A stretch of DNA of 64,000 nucleotides from assembly GCA_029817715.1 (NCBI GenBank), contig JARUPY010000066.1, forward strand, positions 104,238-168,237, in the 5' to 3' direction. The notes beneath the pieces were generated by a model. That model was not told the DNA's origin. It saw only the letters and a list, made by a program, of their open reading frames with translations, and made no database searches. Positions 17,462 through 26,979 of this stretch are shown piece after piece (position 1 is the stretch's first letter; each line of letters begins with the position of its first letter). This stretch comes from Melastoma dodecandrum (lineage: Eukaryota; Streptophyta; Magnoliopsida; Myrtales; Melastomataceae). Position numbers and translations under genes: made by a program.

Positions 17462-18278
17462 GTGAACGCCACTTTGCATCTCATCTCCGGCCTGCCGCGG
17501 TCCGGCTCCACGCTCCTTTCGACGATCCTGCGCCAGAACCCCCGCTTTCACGCCGGCATGACCGGCCCGATGGGCTCGATGGTCGAGGCGCTCCTGCGCA
17601 ACATGAGCAACCAGAACGAATCGTCGGTGCATCTCGACGACGCCAAGCGCGAGCGCATCCTGCGCGGCGTCTTCGCGTCCTACTATGCCGATATCCCGGC
17701 CGACCACGTCGTCTTCGACACCAACCGGCTCTGGTGCGCCCGCCTGCCCCTAATGACGACGCTGTTTCCCAAGGTGAAGGTCATCTGCTGCGTGCGTGAC
17801 CTTCCCGAGGTCTACGACAGCTTCGAGCGGCTGGTGCGCCGCAACAAGTTCCACACCTCCGGCCTGTTCAAGCCCGGCGCGGGCGCGACCGTCTATTCGC
17901 GGATCGAGCATCTGGCCGGACGCGGGATCGTCGGCTTCGCCTGGAGCGCGCTGCGCGAGGCGTTCTGCGGGGAGCACAGCGGCGTCCTTCTCGCGCTGAC
18001 CTATCGCACGCTGACGACCGAGCCGCAGAAGGCGATGGACGCGATCTACACGTTCATCGAGGAGCCGCCCTTCAAGCACGACTTCGAGAACGTCGAGCTC
18101 AACGTGTCGCCGGAGTTCGACGACCGCATCGGCACGCCGGGGCTGCAACCAGGTCAGCCGGCAGGTGCGCTACGTGCGCCGCAAGTCGCTGCTGCCGCCG
18201 GACCTGATCCGCCGCCACCAGAATGATTCGTTCTGGCTCGACCCCAACCGAAATCCCAACGTCGTACGCGTCGTCTAG
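17462..18278 (+). CDS. RaxST/TPST-type sulfotransferase (3' frameshift)
   Basis: About 271 residues after correction. The PAPS loop is at the very N-terminus: LISGLPRSGSTLLSTILRQN. The next motif, VKVICCVRDLPEVYDSF, holds the 3'-phosphate-binding Arg. The tail LLPPDLIRRHQNDSFW is read only after removing one A near 18150 (CAACCAGG to CACCAGG), ending in TAG at 18276. This architecture is that of bacterial tyrosylprotein-sulfotransferase-like enzymes such as RaxST, which use PAPS. GTG start with AAGGA eight bases upstream. It is divergent from the Tyr-Thr-Gly gene and convergent with an HlyD-type gene. The acceptor is unknown; tyrosine-rich neighbours are candidates. Confidence 0.85.
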
Positions 18279-18368
18279 GGTCGCTCCGGGGCGGCGAAGC
18301 CTAACCCGGGTTCGATGCGCTCGTCGGATTCGGGACCTGCGCGTCGCTTCGTCCGGGATGGCAGCGCG

Positions 18369-19916
18369 CTACTGCTGGCTCGGCGCTGCATCGGGGGCGC
18401 GACTGCGCCACACCCGCGTCAGTGGATAGAAGATATATTCGATCCCGCGCTCACGGTCGGTCTCGATCTCGACGGCGACGGACATGCCCGAGGTCAGCGG
18501 CACCTCGCGCCCGTCGACCGCGATCGTGGCTTTCGCGGGCACGACAGTAACCGGAAACACCAGATCCGATGTTGCCAGGGCCGCGTTGGTGGCGGACTGG
18601 GCACCGTCCGCGGTCGTCGTGGCGCTGTCCTTCTGCTGCGTGATCGCGGCGCTGCCGGTGATCGCGTCGGCGCCGACGTGGGTGACGCGGCCTTCGATCG
18701 TCCCGTAGCGGGTGTAGGGGAACGTATCGACCTTGATGACCGCCCGCTGCCCCTCGCGCACGAAGCCGATGTCGGTGTTGAGCACGTAGGCCTGGATCTC
18801 GAGCGGCGTGCCGTCCGGCACGACCTCCATGAGCTTCTCGCCCACCTTGATCGCTTGGCCGATGTTCGTCACGGCGAGCGCGTGCACCGTGCCGGAGACC
18901 GGCGCGCGCAAGGTCATGTCCTCGACCACGAGGTTCGCCTGGATGAGCTGCTGGGCGAGGTCCTCGCTCTTGCGCTCGGCGGCGACGAGCTTCTCGGTGT
19001 TCTGCGCGACGAAGGTGTCGCGCGCCTTGGCGATCTGGTTCTCGATCACCGGGATGGCCGCCTTCGCCTGGCTGAGCGAGCTCTCGAAGGTCGCAAGCGT
19101 GACCTCCTCCTGCCGGACCGGCTCGAGCGCCTCCAGCACGCGAGCCCGGCTGTCGCGCCCTTCGTTGAAGAGGGTGACATGCATGTTGGCGCGCTCGGTC
19201 CGCGAGGCGATCAGCTGCTTCTGCGAGGCGATGTTGGCGACGAACTTGTCGCGCGCCGTCTCCTTGCCTTTCAGCTGCGCCTCGAGGTCGGCGACCACGG
19301 CGGCGAGCTGCGCGAGGTCGGCATGCAGGATGGTCTCCTCGCGGGCGCGGACGTCGGCCGGGATGCCGGCGGGCCAAGTCACGGCGACGTCCTTGTCGAT
19401 CGGCTTCCCGGCAGCCGCCGACACGGCCGCGCGCCGCCGCACCGTCTCGGCGCGCGCGTCGTTGAGCTTGGCCTGGATGATGGAGCGGCTCGCCACGGCG
19501 GCGGTCTGGTCGAGCGCGACGAGGACGGCGCCCTTGGCGACGCGGTCGCCATCCTTGACGCGTATCGCGGAGACTTGCCCGGGCTCGCGAGGCTCGACGA
19601 CCTGGCTTCCCCCCTGCGCCTGGAACTCGCCCGGCGCGATGGCGAACAGCCGGAGATCGCCGAAGATCGCCCAGACGATCCCCGCCACGACAAGGCCGCA
19701 GATCACGTAACCGATGGCACGCCGCACGAGCGAGGGCGGCGTCTTGACGACCTGAAGCGCGGCGGGAAGAAAATCGTCGTAGGCCTCGTGGTGATCCTCG
19801 CTCGGCGTCGGCAGACCCGTGTGGTCCGGGAGTGCCCGCTTCGGCCGGCGGCGAAACGCGTCCGCGGCGTCGCGGCGCGGACGCGGGACCGGCAGAGGCT
19901 TCTCCGATTCACTCAT
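18369..19916 (-). CDS. Type I secretion membrane fusion protein, HlyD family (copy 1)
   Basis: An intact 515-residue adaptor. A proline/arginine-rich cytoplasmic tail (1-60) is followed by one membrane helix (VICGLVVAGIVWAIFG, about 70-90), a lipoyl half (GQVSAIRVKDGDRVAKGAVL), a long coiled coil (about 140-330), the second lipoyl half (MTLRAPVSGTVHALAVTNIG) and a beta-barrel ending near VPLTSGMSVAVEIETDRER. HlyD proteins link an inner-membrane ABC exporter to TolC. The only ABC exporter here is the one at 22219-24389, which has its own HlyD next to it, so this is a second adaptor in the same locus. Confidence 0.92.
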   Translation of the reverse strand: MSESEKPLPVPRPRRDAADAFRRRPKRALPDHTGLPTPSEDHHEAYDDFLPAALQVVKTPPSLVRRAIGYVICGLVVAGIVWAIFGDLRLFAIAPGEFQAQGGSQVVEPREPGQVSAIRVKDGDRVAKGAVLVALDQTAAVASRSIIQAKLNDARAETVRRRAAVSAAAGKPIDKDVAVTWPAGIPADVRAREETILHADLAQLAAVVADLEAQLKGKETARDKFVANIASQKQLIASRTERANMHVTLFNEGRDSRARVLEALEPVRQEEVTLATFESSLSQAKAAIPVIENQIAKARDTFVAQNTEKLVAAERKSEDLAQQLIQANLVVEDMTLRAPVSGTVHALAVTNIGQAIKVGEKLMEVVPDGTPLEIQAYVLNTDIGFVREGQRAVIKVDTFPYTRYGTIEGRVTHVGADAITGSAAITQQKDSATTTADGAQSATNAALATSDLVFPVTVVPAKATIAVDGREVPLTSGMSVAVEIETDRERGIEYIFYPLTRVWRSRAPDAAPSQQ

Positions 19917-20048
19917 GGGATCCGATCTCGCGATCTAGCTTCTCCCTTCGCGGAAGAAGGGAAAATGGCTCGACCCGAGTGAATGTCCTCCCGGCGAGTC
20001 CTGAGGAGGAAAGCGAAGGCGCGCAAGTCGAGCGCGCGCGGCCTTCGG

Positions 20049-20960
20049 TCAGTCGACCTGCGGCACGAGCGGTGCGTCGGGTCGCTGGCCGCGACCGCCG
20101 CCGCCCTGGCCCCGACCGCCGCCTTGGCCTCGCCCGCCACCTTGGCCCAGACCGCCGCCCTGACCGCGGCCGCCGCCCTGGCCCCGACCACCGCCTTGGC
20201 CGCCGCCTTGCCCAAGGCCGCCTTGCCCAAGACCGCCCTGCCGCAGACCCTGGCCACCGCCGCCACCCCCTTGCCCGGCGCGCCTCAAGCCCTGGCCGCC
20301 GCCGCCTTGACCGCCGCCACCACCTTGGCCACCACCGCCCTGTCCGGCGCGACGCAAGCCCTGACCGCCACCCCCCTGGCCGCCGCCCTGACCACCGCCG
20401 CCCTGACCACCCCCGCCTTGACCGGCGCGCCGGAGACCTTGGCCACCGCCGCCTTGACCGCCGGCACCAGCCTGGCCGGCACGCCTGAGCCCTTGCTGGC
20501 CACCACCGGCACCCTGGCCGGCGCGCCGCGCACCCTGGCCACCGCCGCGCCCCTGACCGGCGCCCTGTCCCTGCGGACCGGCCTTGCCGTTCCAGATGCT
20601 GCTTTCCAGCTTCCACGCGCCATCGATCCGATGCCACAGCGAGACGTATTTCGCCGACTGCGTGGTCATCTCGCGATTGCCCTGGCTGCGCATCGTCATG
20701 TCGAGGTTGCCGGCCTCGCGGATCACGTCCGGGCCCAGATAGCGGGCGTCCGTCGTCTCGAACTTCAGGTCGCTGATACGCTGGCGGTTCTGCCAGAAGG
20801 TGGCGATCTGCTCGCGGCCCGTGACGATCTCGCCGCGCGGCGGCAGCAGCACCGCCTCCTCGGTGTAGAGGGCGCCGAGTAGCTTCGGATCGTTGCTCTT
20901 GAAAGCCTCGACGAAATCGTCATGGAGCTTCTGGAGCTCCGCCTGCATGTCCGCTGGCAT
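20049..20960 (-). CDS. NTF2-like protein with long Gly/Gln/Arg repeat tail
   Basis: A 303-residue protein in two parts. Residues 1-125 are an NTF2-like (SgcJ/YybH type) domain: LHDDFVEAFKSNDPKLLGAL, EEAVLLPPRGEIVTGREQIA and AKYVSLWHRIDGAWKLESSI. From about 128 to the end the protein is a tail of Gly, Gln, Arg and Ala with recurring GQGLRRAGQGGGG units and then GQGGGRGQGGG units, closing with DAPLVPQVD. The start ATG 20960 suits the domain. No signal peptide. Large low-complexity tails on this fold are unusual; its place among repeat proteins and type I secretion genes suggests it may be a third substrate or a binding partner. Confidence 0.8.
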   Translation of the reverse strand: MPADMQAELQKLHDDFVEAFKSNDPKLLGALYTEEAVLLPPRGEIVTGREQIATFWQNRQRISDLKFETTDARYLGPDVIREAGNLDMTMRSQGNREMTTQSAKYVSLWHRIDGAWKLESSIWNGKAGPQGQGAGQGRGGGQGARRAGQGAGGGQQGLRRAGQAGAGGQGGGGQGLRRAGQGGGGQGGGGQGGGQGGGGQGLRRAGQGGGGQGGGGGQGGGGQGLRRAGQGGGGGGQGLRQGGLGQGGLGQGGGQGGGRGQGGGRGQGGGLGQGGGRGQGGGRGQGGGGRGQRPDAPLVPQVD

Positions 20961-21099
20961 GTTCGAACTCCGCTAGATGCTGACGCCGCGGCTCGCCCGA
21001 CGAGCTCTCGCATCCCGCGACGCGTGGATGACGGGATGCGTGGATTAAAGGAGCGCGCGACCTCGATCAAGTCGAGGGCATAGCGCCGCCCTTCTTTTC

Positions 21100-21729
21100 C
21101 TAATCGCGAAGCCGCGGGTCAGCCGGCTCGGAAAGGCTGGTGGCGACGCCGGCGTCCATCGCGCGGCGGCCGCTCGCGAAGAACATGTCGCGATGGCCCA
21201 TCTCTGGGTTCACGGTCTCGCGCGGATAGAGGTGGTAGCGCAGCCGCGCCATCCCGGGCGTGCCCATCTGCTCGTAATACTCGTTGGTGCGATCCTCGAG
21301 ACGCTGCCCGCCGCTGGAAGGATGGAAGCCGAGGCCGCGGCGGGTGCCGATCCCGTCGCGCACGCCGGCGCCGCCGATGTAGTAGCGGTGGAGGCCGGCG
21401 GCGAACACGTCCGTGCAGGCGCTGGCGCAATGTGCGCGGCCGACGTGGTAGGCGGTGTCGAGGCCGTGCTCGCGGATGATGCGGCCCATGCGCAGCGAGA
21501 CCATCGAGTTACCGCCGCGGCTGTCGAGATAGATGATCCGCAGCGGCTCCGCCCGCGGCTGATCGAGGAACGCGCGCAGGGTCCGCGCATCGCCCCGCAT
21601 GAGTCTGTGCGAGGTGAGATAGGCGACCGATCCACGCTCCGAGAGCTGGATGTCCGCCTTGGCGGCGGTGGCCGCGATGGCCGTGGTCGAAAAGGCCAGG
21701 AGGGCCGCCATGCAGGAAAGCCGCGACAT
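21100..21729 (-). CDS. Periplasmic ClpP-fold protein (COG3904-like)
   Basis: About 209 residues from ATG 21729. A signal peptide ends near AATAAKA. The rest resembles the ClpP/crotonase-like periplasmic family: IIYLDSRGGNSMVSLRMGRI corresponds to the substrate-loop strand, and RAHCASACTDVFAAGLHRYY places a Ser at the position of the catalytic Ser, followed by GIGTRRGLGFHPSSGG with a candidate His. Protease activity has not been shown for this family as far as I know. It is divergent from the ABC exporter gene and could act on exported products in the periplasm. Confidence 0.75.
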   Translation of the reverse strand: MSRLSCMAALLAFSTTAIAATAAKADIQLSERGSVAYLTSHRLMRGDARTLRAFLDQPRAEPLRIIYLDSRGGNSMVSLRMGRIIREHGLDTAYHVGRAHCASACTDVFAAGLHRYYIGGAGVRDGIGTRRGLGFHPSSGGQRLEDRTNEYYEQMGTPGMARLRYHLYPRETVNPEMGHRDMFFASGRRAMDAGVATSLSEPADPRLRD

Positions 21730-22218
21730 GCTTGGTACCCCGATCGATGCTTGCGACCTTCCGGCCGATCCGACCAATTTAAGGCTTGGCCGTATAACGG
21801 CAATTCCGCCCGTTTTCCTACGCACACTGAATTTGGTCGTACGACTTGGGGCGGTCAATTCGGCGGAGGTCGGGATTGAGGATCTGCAACGATCACGGCA
21901 TTTTTTCTTGCCCGGGAACGGCGGTCCGATCACGCTTCTCCTTCGCTCAGGCCGAGGCGGAGCCGCGTTTCGACTTGAACGTCCCAGACGAGTCGCGTAA
22001 TTTCAAGAAAAGGCCGAACCGCCCGACTTGGGCAGTCCGAGGCACGCCAGCACCCGAGGCGGCGGCTTCGATCCGGCGACATTCTAGATCCGGCCCGTTC
22101 CAGACTTGATCCGGCCAGACCGAGCAGACGGGCCCGGAACCGAATGTGACGAGGGACCGAGACCTCGCCGCTTCCGCCACCCCCGATCGTGGTCGAGACC
22201 AGACGCCGCGCGAGACAT
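21730..22218. promoter_or_regulatory. Divergent intergenic region before the exporter operon
   Basis: No recognisable coding sequence. It separates the ClpP-like gene (minus) from the ABC exporter (plus) and must hold both promoters. The part 21770-21850 is the least GC-rich. No clear operator was found by eye. Confidence 0.45.
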
Positions 22219-24389
22219 ATGACGCGATCCCAGCTTCCGAGCCCAGCCGGCCCACCCCCCTCCGTCTTCAGCGGCGGCTTCCAGGCGCTCGCTTTCGTGG
22301 CGAAGCGGCTCGGCGTTCCGGCGAGCGCCGGGCAGATCACGCACCGGATGGGCATCGGCCGTCGCTCGCCGAACGCCGACGACCTGCTGCGGGCATCCAA
22401 GCTGATCGGCATCCGCGCCCGGCTCGTGCGCAACCCGTCCGAAGGCAAGGTCCGCAGCTGCCCGACACCGGCCCTTATGAAGATGCAGGACGGCAGCTGG
22501 GTCGTCTATCTCGGCCAGATCAGCGCGGACCTCTTCCGCCTCACCGATCCGATCACCCGCGAGACGGTGGAGATCCCTTCGCCGAGCTGAAGAGCCGCCT
22601 CGGCGACGAGATCCTCCTCGTCGCCAAGAGCTGGGCACAAGCGACGGAGGACCTGACCTTCGGCGTCAGCTGGTTCCTGCCGCTGATGAAGAAGTACCGG
22701 CGGCCGATCATCGAGATGATGATCGTGTCGTTCTTCATCAACATCCTGGCGCTCGGCTACCCGCTTTCGTTCCAGCTGCTCATGGACAAGGTGCTGCCGC
22801 ACAAGAGCTTCTCGACGCTCGTCGTGGTCATCAGCGCGATGCTGCTGCTCGCCGTGTTCTCGGCGATCCTCAGCCACATCCGGCAATACCTGCTGCAGCA
22901 CACGGCGAACCGCATCGACGTCGAGCTCGGCTCCAAGCTCTATTCGCACCTCCTGCACCTGCCCATCTCGTATTTCGAGAGCCGCGCCGCCGGCGTGATC
23001 GTCAGCCGCGCCCGCGAGCTGCGCTCGATCCGCAGCTTCCTGACCGGGCGCGCGCTGCTGTCGGTCATCGACCTCCTGTTCATCTTCATCTACCTCGGCG
23101 TCCTGTTCATCTATTCGAAGACGCTCACCTGGATCGTCATCGCCAGCCTGCCCTGCTACGTGATCATCGGCGCGATGATGCGGCCGGCGCTGCGGCGGCT
23201 GCTCAAGGCGAAGTTCCGCTCCTGGTCCGGCGGCCAGAAGCTGATGGTCGAGAGCATCGTCGGCATCCAGACGGTGAAGGCCGCGGCGATCGAGCCCCTG
23301 CTCGCTCGCAAGTGGGAGGAGAAGATCGCCGCCTTCGCCAAGACGAGCTTCGATGCCTCGATGCTGGGCGTCACCGTGTCGACGGCGACCGGCCTCGTCT
23401 CGAAATTCACCACCGGCGCGATCCTGTTCTTCGGCGTGCTGGCGGTGATCGGTGGCAAGATGACCGTCGGCGGGCTCATCGCCTTCAACCTGATCAGCCG
23501 GCTCGTCGCCAAGCCGATCCTGCGCATCTCGCAGCTCTACCAGACCTTTCAGGAGGTCCAGGTCTCGATCGAGCACGTCTCAGACATCTTTAACGCCGAG
23601 GTCGAGCGCACCGAGCGCGCCGCCGTCGTCGGCCCGCAGCTGCAGGGCCAGATCGCGCTGCGCAACGTGGTCTTCCAGTACAAGCCCGAGCTGCCGCCGG
23701 CGCTGAACGACGTCTCGCTCCTGATCCAGCCCGGCGAGGTGATCGGCATCGTCGGCCCGTCGGGCTCGGGCAAGTCGACCCTGACCAAGCTCTTGCAGAA
23801 ATTCCACGCGCCGACGTCGGGCGACATCCTCGTCGACGGGATCGACATCACGCAGATCGACGCCCCGTGGCTCAGACGCCAGCTCGGCGTGGTGCTGCAG
23901 GAGAACTTCCTGTTCAACCAGACCGTGCACGACAACATCGCCCTGGCGCGGCCGCAGATGCCGCGCGCGCGCAGGTGATGCGCGTGGCGCGGCTCGCGGG
24001 GGCGGACGAATTCATCACCCAGCTGCCGCAAGGCTACGACACGCGCATCGAGGAACGCGGCGCCAACCTCTCGGGCGGCCAGCGCCAGCGCCTCGCTATC
24101 GCCCGCGCGCTCGCCACCAATCCGCGCATCCTCATCTTCGACGAGGCGACCTCCGCCCTCGACTACGAGAGCGAGCGCATCATCCGCCACAACATGGACC
24201 AGATCGCCAGCGGCCGGACCGTGATCGTCATCGCGCACCGGCTCGCCGCCGTCCGCAATTGCGACCGCATCGTCGGCATGACCAAGGGCGAGATCGTGGA
24301 GGGCGGCACGCACGAACAGCTGCTCCGCCGGCGCAAACGGCCTCTACGCCCATCTCTGGTCGCGGCAGAACGAGCACGTGAGCCTGTGA
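22219..24389 (+). CDS. Type I secretion ABC exporter with degenerate C39-like domain (three frameshifts)
   Basis: About 723 residues in HlyB/LapB order. Residues 1-125 are a C39-like domain in which the catalytic Cys position is not Cys ([16 protein letters not shown]), so leader cleavage is not expected. The membrane domain begins at [17 protein letters not shown], and the nucleotide-binding domain has Walker [10 protein letters not shown], signature [15 protein letters not shown] and Walker [13 protein letters not shown]. Frame breaks lie near 22575 (one C lost), 23965 (two bases gained in a CG run) and 24335 (AAAC for AAC); the corrected end QNEHVSL then TGA at 24389 overlaps the next start as GTGA. 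It should export unfolded proteins through the HlyD partner and a TolC not seen here. Confidence 0.9.
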
Positions 24390-25989
24390 GCGAGCGACGC
24401 ACCGACCTCGTGCCGGAACGGCGCCGCGGCGCCGGCTCGCTGTCGCAGCGGCTCGCCGGCCTCGAGCGGCAAGGCCCCGCGCCGACTCTTCCGGCGCCGA
24501 CGCCGCAGCAGGCACTCGCGCCGACGCCCACGCGCCGCGCCTTCTCGCCGGACGTCGTCGCCCGCGCTGCCGCCCGCATCAGGACCGAGCACGCCGAGCG
24601 GCGGCGCAACGAGTTCATTCCATGGATCCTCGACGTCAGCGAGACGCCGCATTCGCCGGCCAGCGGACGCGTCTTCCTCGCCCTCCTCGCGCTGTTCGCG
24701 ACGGTGCTCGCGTGGTCGTATTTCGGCATCATCGCCTCGGATACGACCGCGGCCGGCCGCGTGCAGACGACGGGCCGCACGAAGGTGCTGGAGGCCCTCG
24801 ACAAGGGCCAGGTGACCAGGATCCTCGTCCACGACGGCGACAAGGTGAAGAAGGACCAGGTCCTCGTCGCGCTCGATCCGACCGAGGCGCAGGCCGCCCG
24901 CACGATCGTCTTCGACAAGCTCACCGATGCGCGCGCGGAGAACGCCCGGCGCGGCGCCGAGATCATGGCGGCGCGGCTCGACCCCGTCGTCACGAGCCCC
25001 GACATCGGCTGGAGCAAGGAGATCCCCGAGGCCGCGCGGCGGCGCGAGGCGGAGGCGATGCGCGCCCGCCTCGCCCAGCTCGCCGCGACCCTGACCACCT
25101 TGAAGAGCCAGAAGACCGAGAAGGAGGCCGAGCGCGACGGCTATGTCGCGCGCATCAGCGCCCAGAAAGCGCTCGTCGCGATCACGCAGGAGAACCTGAC
25201 GATGATCGACCAGCTGATGCAGAAGGGCTGGAACAGCCGCGCCAAATATCTCGACATGAAGTCGCAGCTCGAGAACCAGCAGGTCGCGCAGACGAGCCTG
25301 GAGGGCGGCCTCGCCGACACCAAGCAGGCGATCCTGACGATCGACAGCGAGATGGCCAAGACCCGCGAGGCCTTCGTGACCGACGACACGCAGGCGGCCG
25401 CCGCCAACGAGCAGGCGATCATCGACCTGTCGCAACGGCTCGTCAAAGCCGACAAGACGCTCGCCAACATGACCTTGCGCGCACCTGTCGACGGGACGGT
25501 GCACGCCTCCGCCGTGACCACGATCGGCCAGGTCGTGAAGCCGGGTGACCAGCTGATGCAGATCGTGCCGGACGGCACGCCCCTCGAGATCCAGACATAT
25601 ATCGACAATGCCGCCGCCGGCTTCGTCCAGGTCGGCCAGGACGCCACGATCAAGGTCGTCGCCTTCCCTACTCGACCTACGGCGCGCTGGACGGAACGGT
25701 CGTCGCTGTCGCCAAGGACGCGCTGGCCGCCACGCAGAAGAACACCCTGCAGTCCGCCTCGCTCGATGGGGAGTACAGCTCGACCACGGCCGCGCAGAAG
25801 ACGGGGTCGCTACGGTTTCCCGTCACCGTGCGCGCCAAGAAGAACTCGATCAACGTGGACGGAAAAGAGGTCCCGCTGGTGCCCGGCATGGCTGTCAACG
25901 TCGAGCTGGTGACCGAGCGGCGCCGGGCGATCGACTACGTGATCTCGCCGATTCTCGAGCTGTTCTCGACCGCCGCGCACGAGAAGTAG
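24386..25989 (+). CDS. Type I secretion membrane fusion protein, HlyD family (copy 2, frameshifted)
   Basis: About 535 residues. GTG start overlaps the exporter stop, so the pair is translationally coupled. A proline/arginine-rich cytoplasmic tail of about 95 residues is followed by a membrane helix ([20 protein letters not shown]), lipoyl half ([20 protein letters not shown]), coiled coil, second lipoyl half ([20 protein letters not shown]) and beta-barrel. One C is missing near 25675; the correct reading continues [19 protein letters not shown] and ends FSTAAHEK with TAG at 25989. It is a diverged paralogue of the HlyD gene at 18369-19916. Confidence 0.9.
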
Positions 25990-26002
25990 GCCCGACCTTT
26001 CC

Positions 26003-26878
26003 TCAAAGATCGAGGATGCGCTGCGGCGACACGCGCCCCGTCAGCGTATCGAGGATGCCGCGCAGGTTGCCGACGAGACGGCCGCGGCGGTCGACGTAGG
26101 CCTCGTCGTTGCGCAGCGCGCCGACGAGGTTGGCCAGGATGTTCTCAGCCGCCTTGCGCAGGCCGCCCATCACCGTGATCGTACCCTTCCGCGCGAGATA
26201 CACCTGGTTGGCCACCTGCGAATAGCCGAAGCGCACGCCAGAGATGCGGCCGTTCTTCTCCGCCAGGTGCACGCCGACCATCGCGTCGGACGCGAGCACC
26301 CGGCCGAAGCGCGCGGCCTGGCGGGAGAAGTCGACGTCCTCGCCCCACGCGTAGAGCGGCAGCGCTTCGTCGAACCAGCAGCCGCGCCCGCGCAGCGCCG
26401 ACCAGCGGATCGCCATGTTGCAGCCATACGCGTTGAAGGTCGGCGCGACCCGCGTGCCGGCGGGACCGGCGGCGGCGATGATCGCCCGCCCCTCGGCGAC
26501 GCCGTAGCCGGGGCCGAGGGCGCCGTCGGCCAGCACGTGGCCGGTGGCGACGACGCAATCGGGCTCCGCCTCGAGAAGGCGCACCAGCGCCGCGAGATAG
26601 TCCGGCGCCATCAGGAAATCGTCGTCGATGAACAGGATGACATCGACGGCATCGGCCGCGCGCAGCAGGGTGTTGCGCTGCGCGGCAAGACCGGGCCTGC
26701 CGGTGACGATCGCCGGCACGAACGGCAGGGTCGAGAGGCCCTCGCGGTCGAGGTCCTCGGGTTTCGCGGGGCACACGTGGACGCTGTCCGGCGGCCGCGT
26801 CTGGGCGGCGACGTCGCGCAACGTCTCGGTCAGCACGGCGGGCCGGCCGGTCGTGGCGATGCAGACGGCGAGATGCAT
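26003..26878 (-). CDS. Family 2 glycosyltransferase
   Basis: A 291-residue GT-A fold glycosyltransferase. The N-terminal strand HLAVCIATTGRPAVLTETL binds the nucleotide, the metal motif is DVILFIDDDFLMAPDY and a third region, YAWGEDVDFSRQAARFG, holds the usual catalytic ED pair. It is a soluble enzyme. It lies back to back with tspO and near an epimerase and acyltransferase, which suggests surface polysaccharide or glycan synthesis. Confidence 0.88.
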   Translation of the reverse strand: MHLAVCIATTGRPAVLTETLRDVAAQTRPPDSVHVCPAKPEDLDREGLSTLPFVPAIVTGRPGLAAQRNTLLRAADAVDVILFIDDDFLMAPDYLAALVRLLEAEPDCVVATGHVLADGALGPGYGVAEGRAIIAAAGPAGTRVAPTFNAYGCNMAIRWSALRGRGCWFDEALPLYAWGEDVDFSRQAARFGRVLASDAMVGVHLAEKNGRISGVRFGYSQVANQVYLARKGTITVMGGLRKAAENILANLVGALRNDEAYVDRRGRLVGNLRGILDTLTGRVSPQRILDL

Positions 26879-26979
26879 GCGGGAACCCAGGCCTTCGTCG
26901 CCTCTTTATGCCTCAGCTTGATGACCCGTCGATGCGGCGCGCCCGCGTTTTTGCGAAACAGGCTTACCGGGAGCTTTCG

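Noticed and set aside
14811..18278. Calling the locus a true rax system with RaxX
   Set aside because: No small peptide with a double-Gly leader and acidic tyrosine site was found, and the exporter lacks a catalytic Cys. Only the general parts list is shared.
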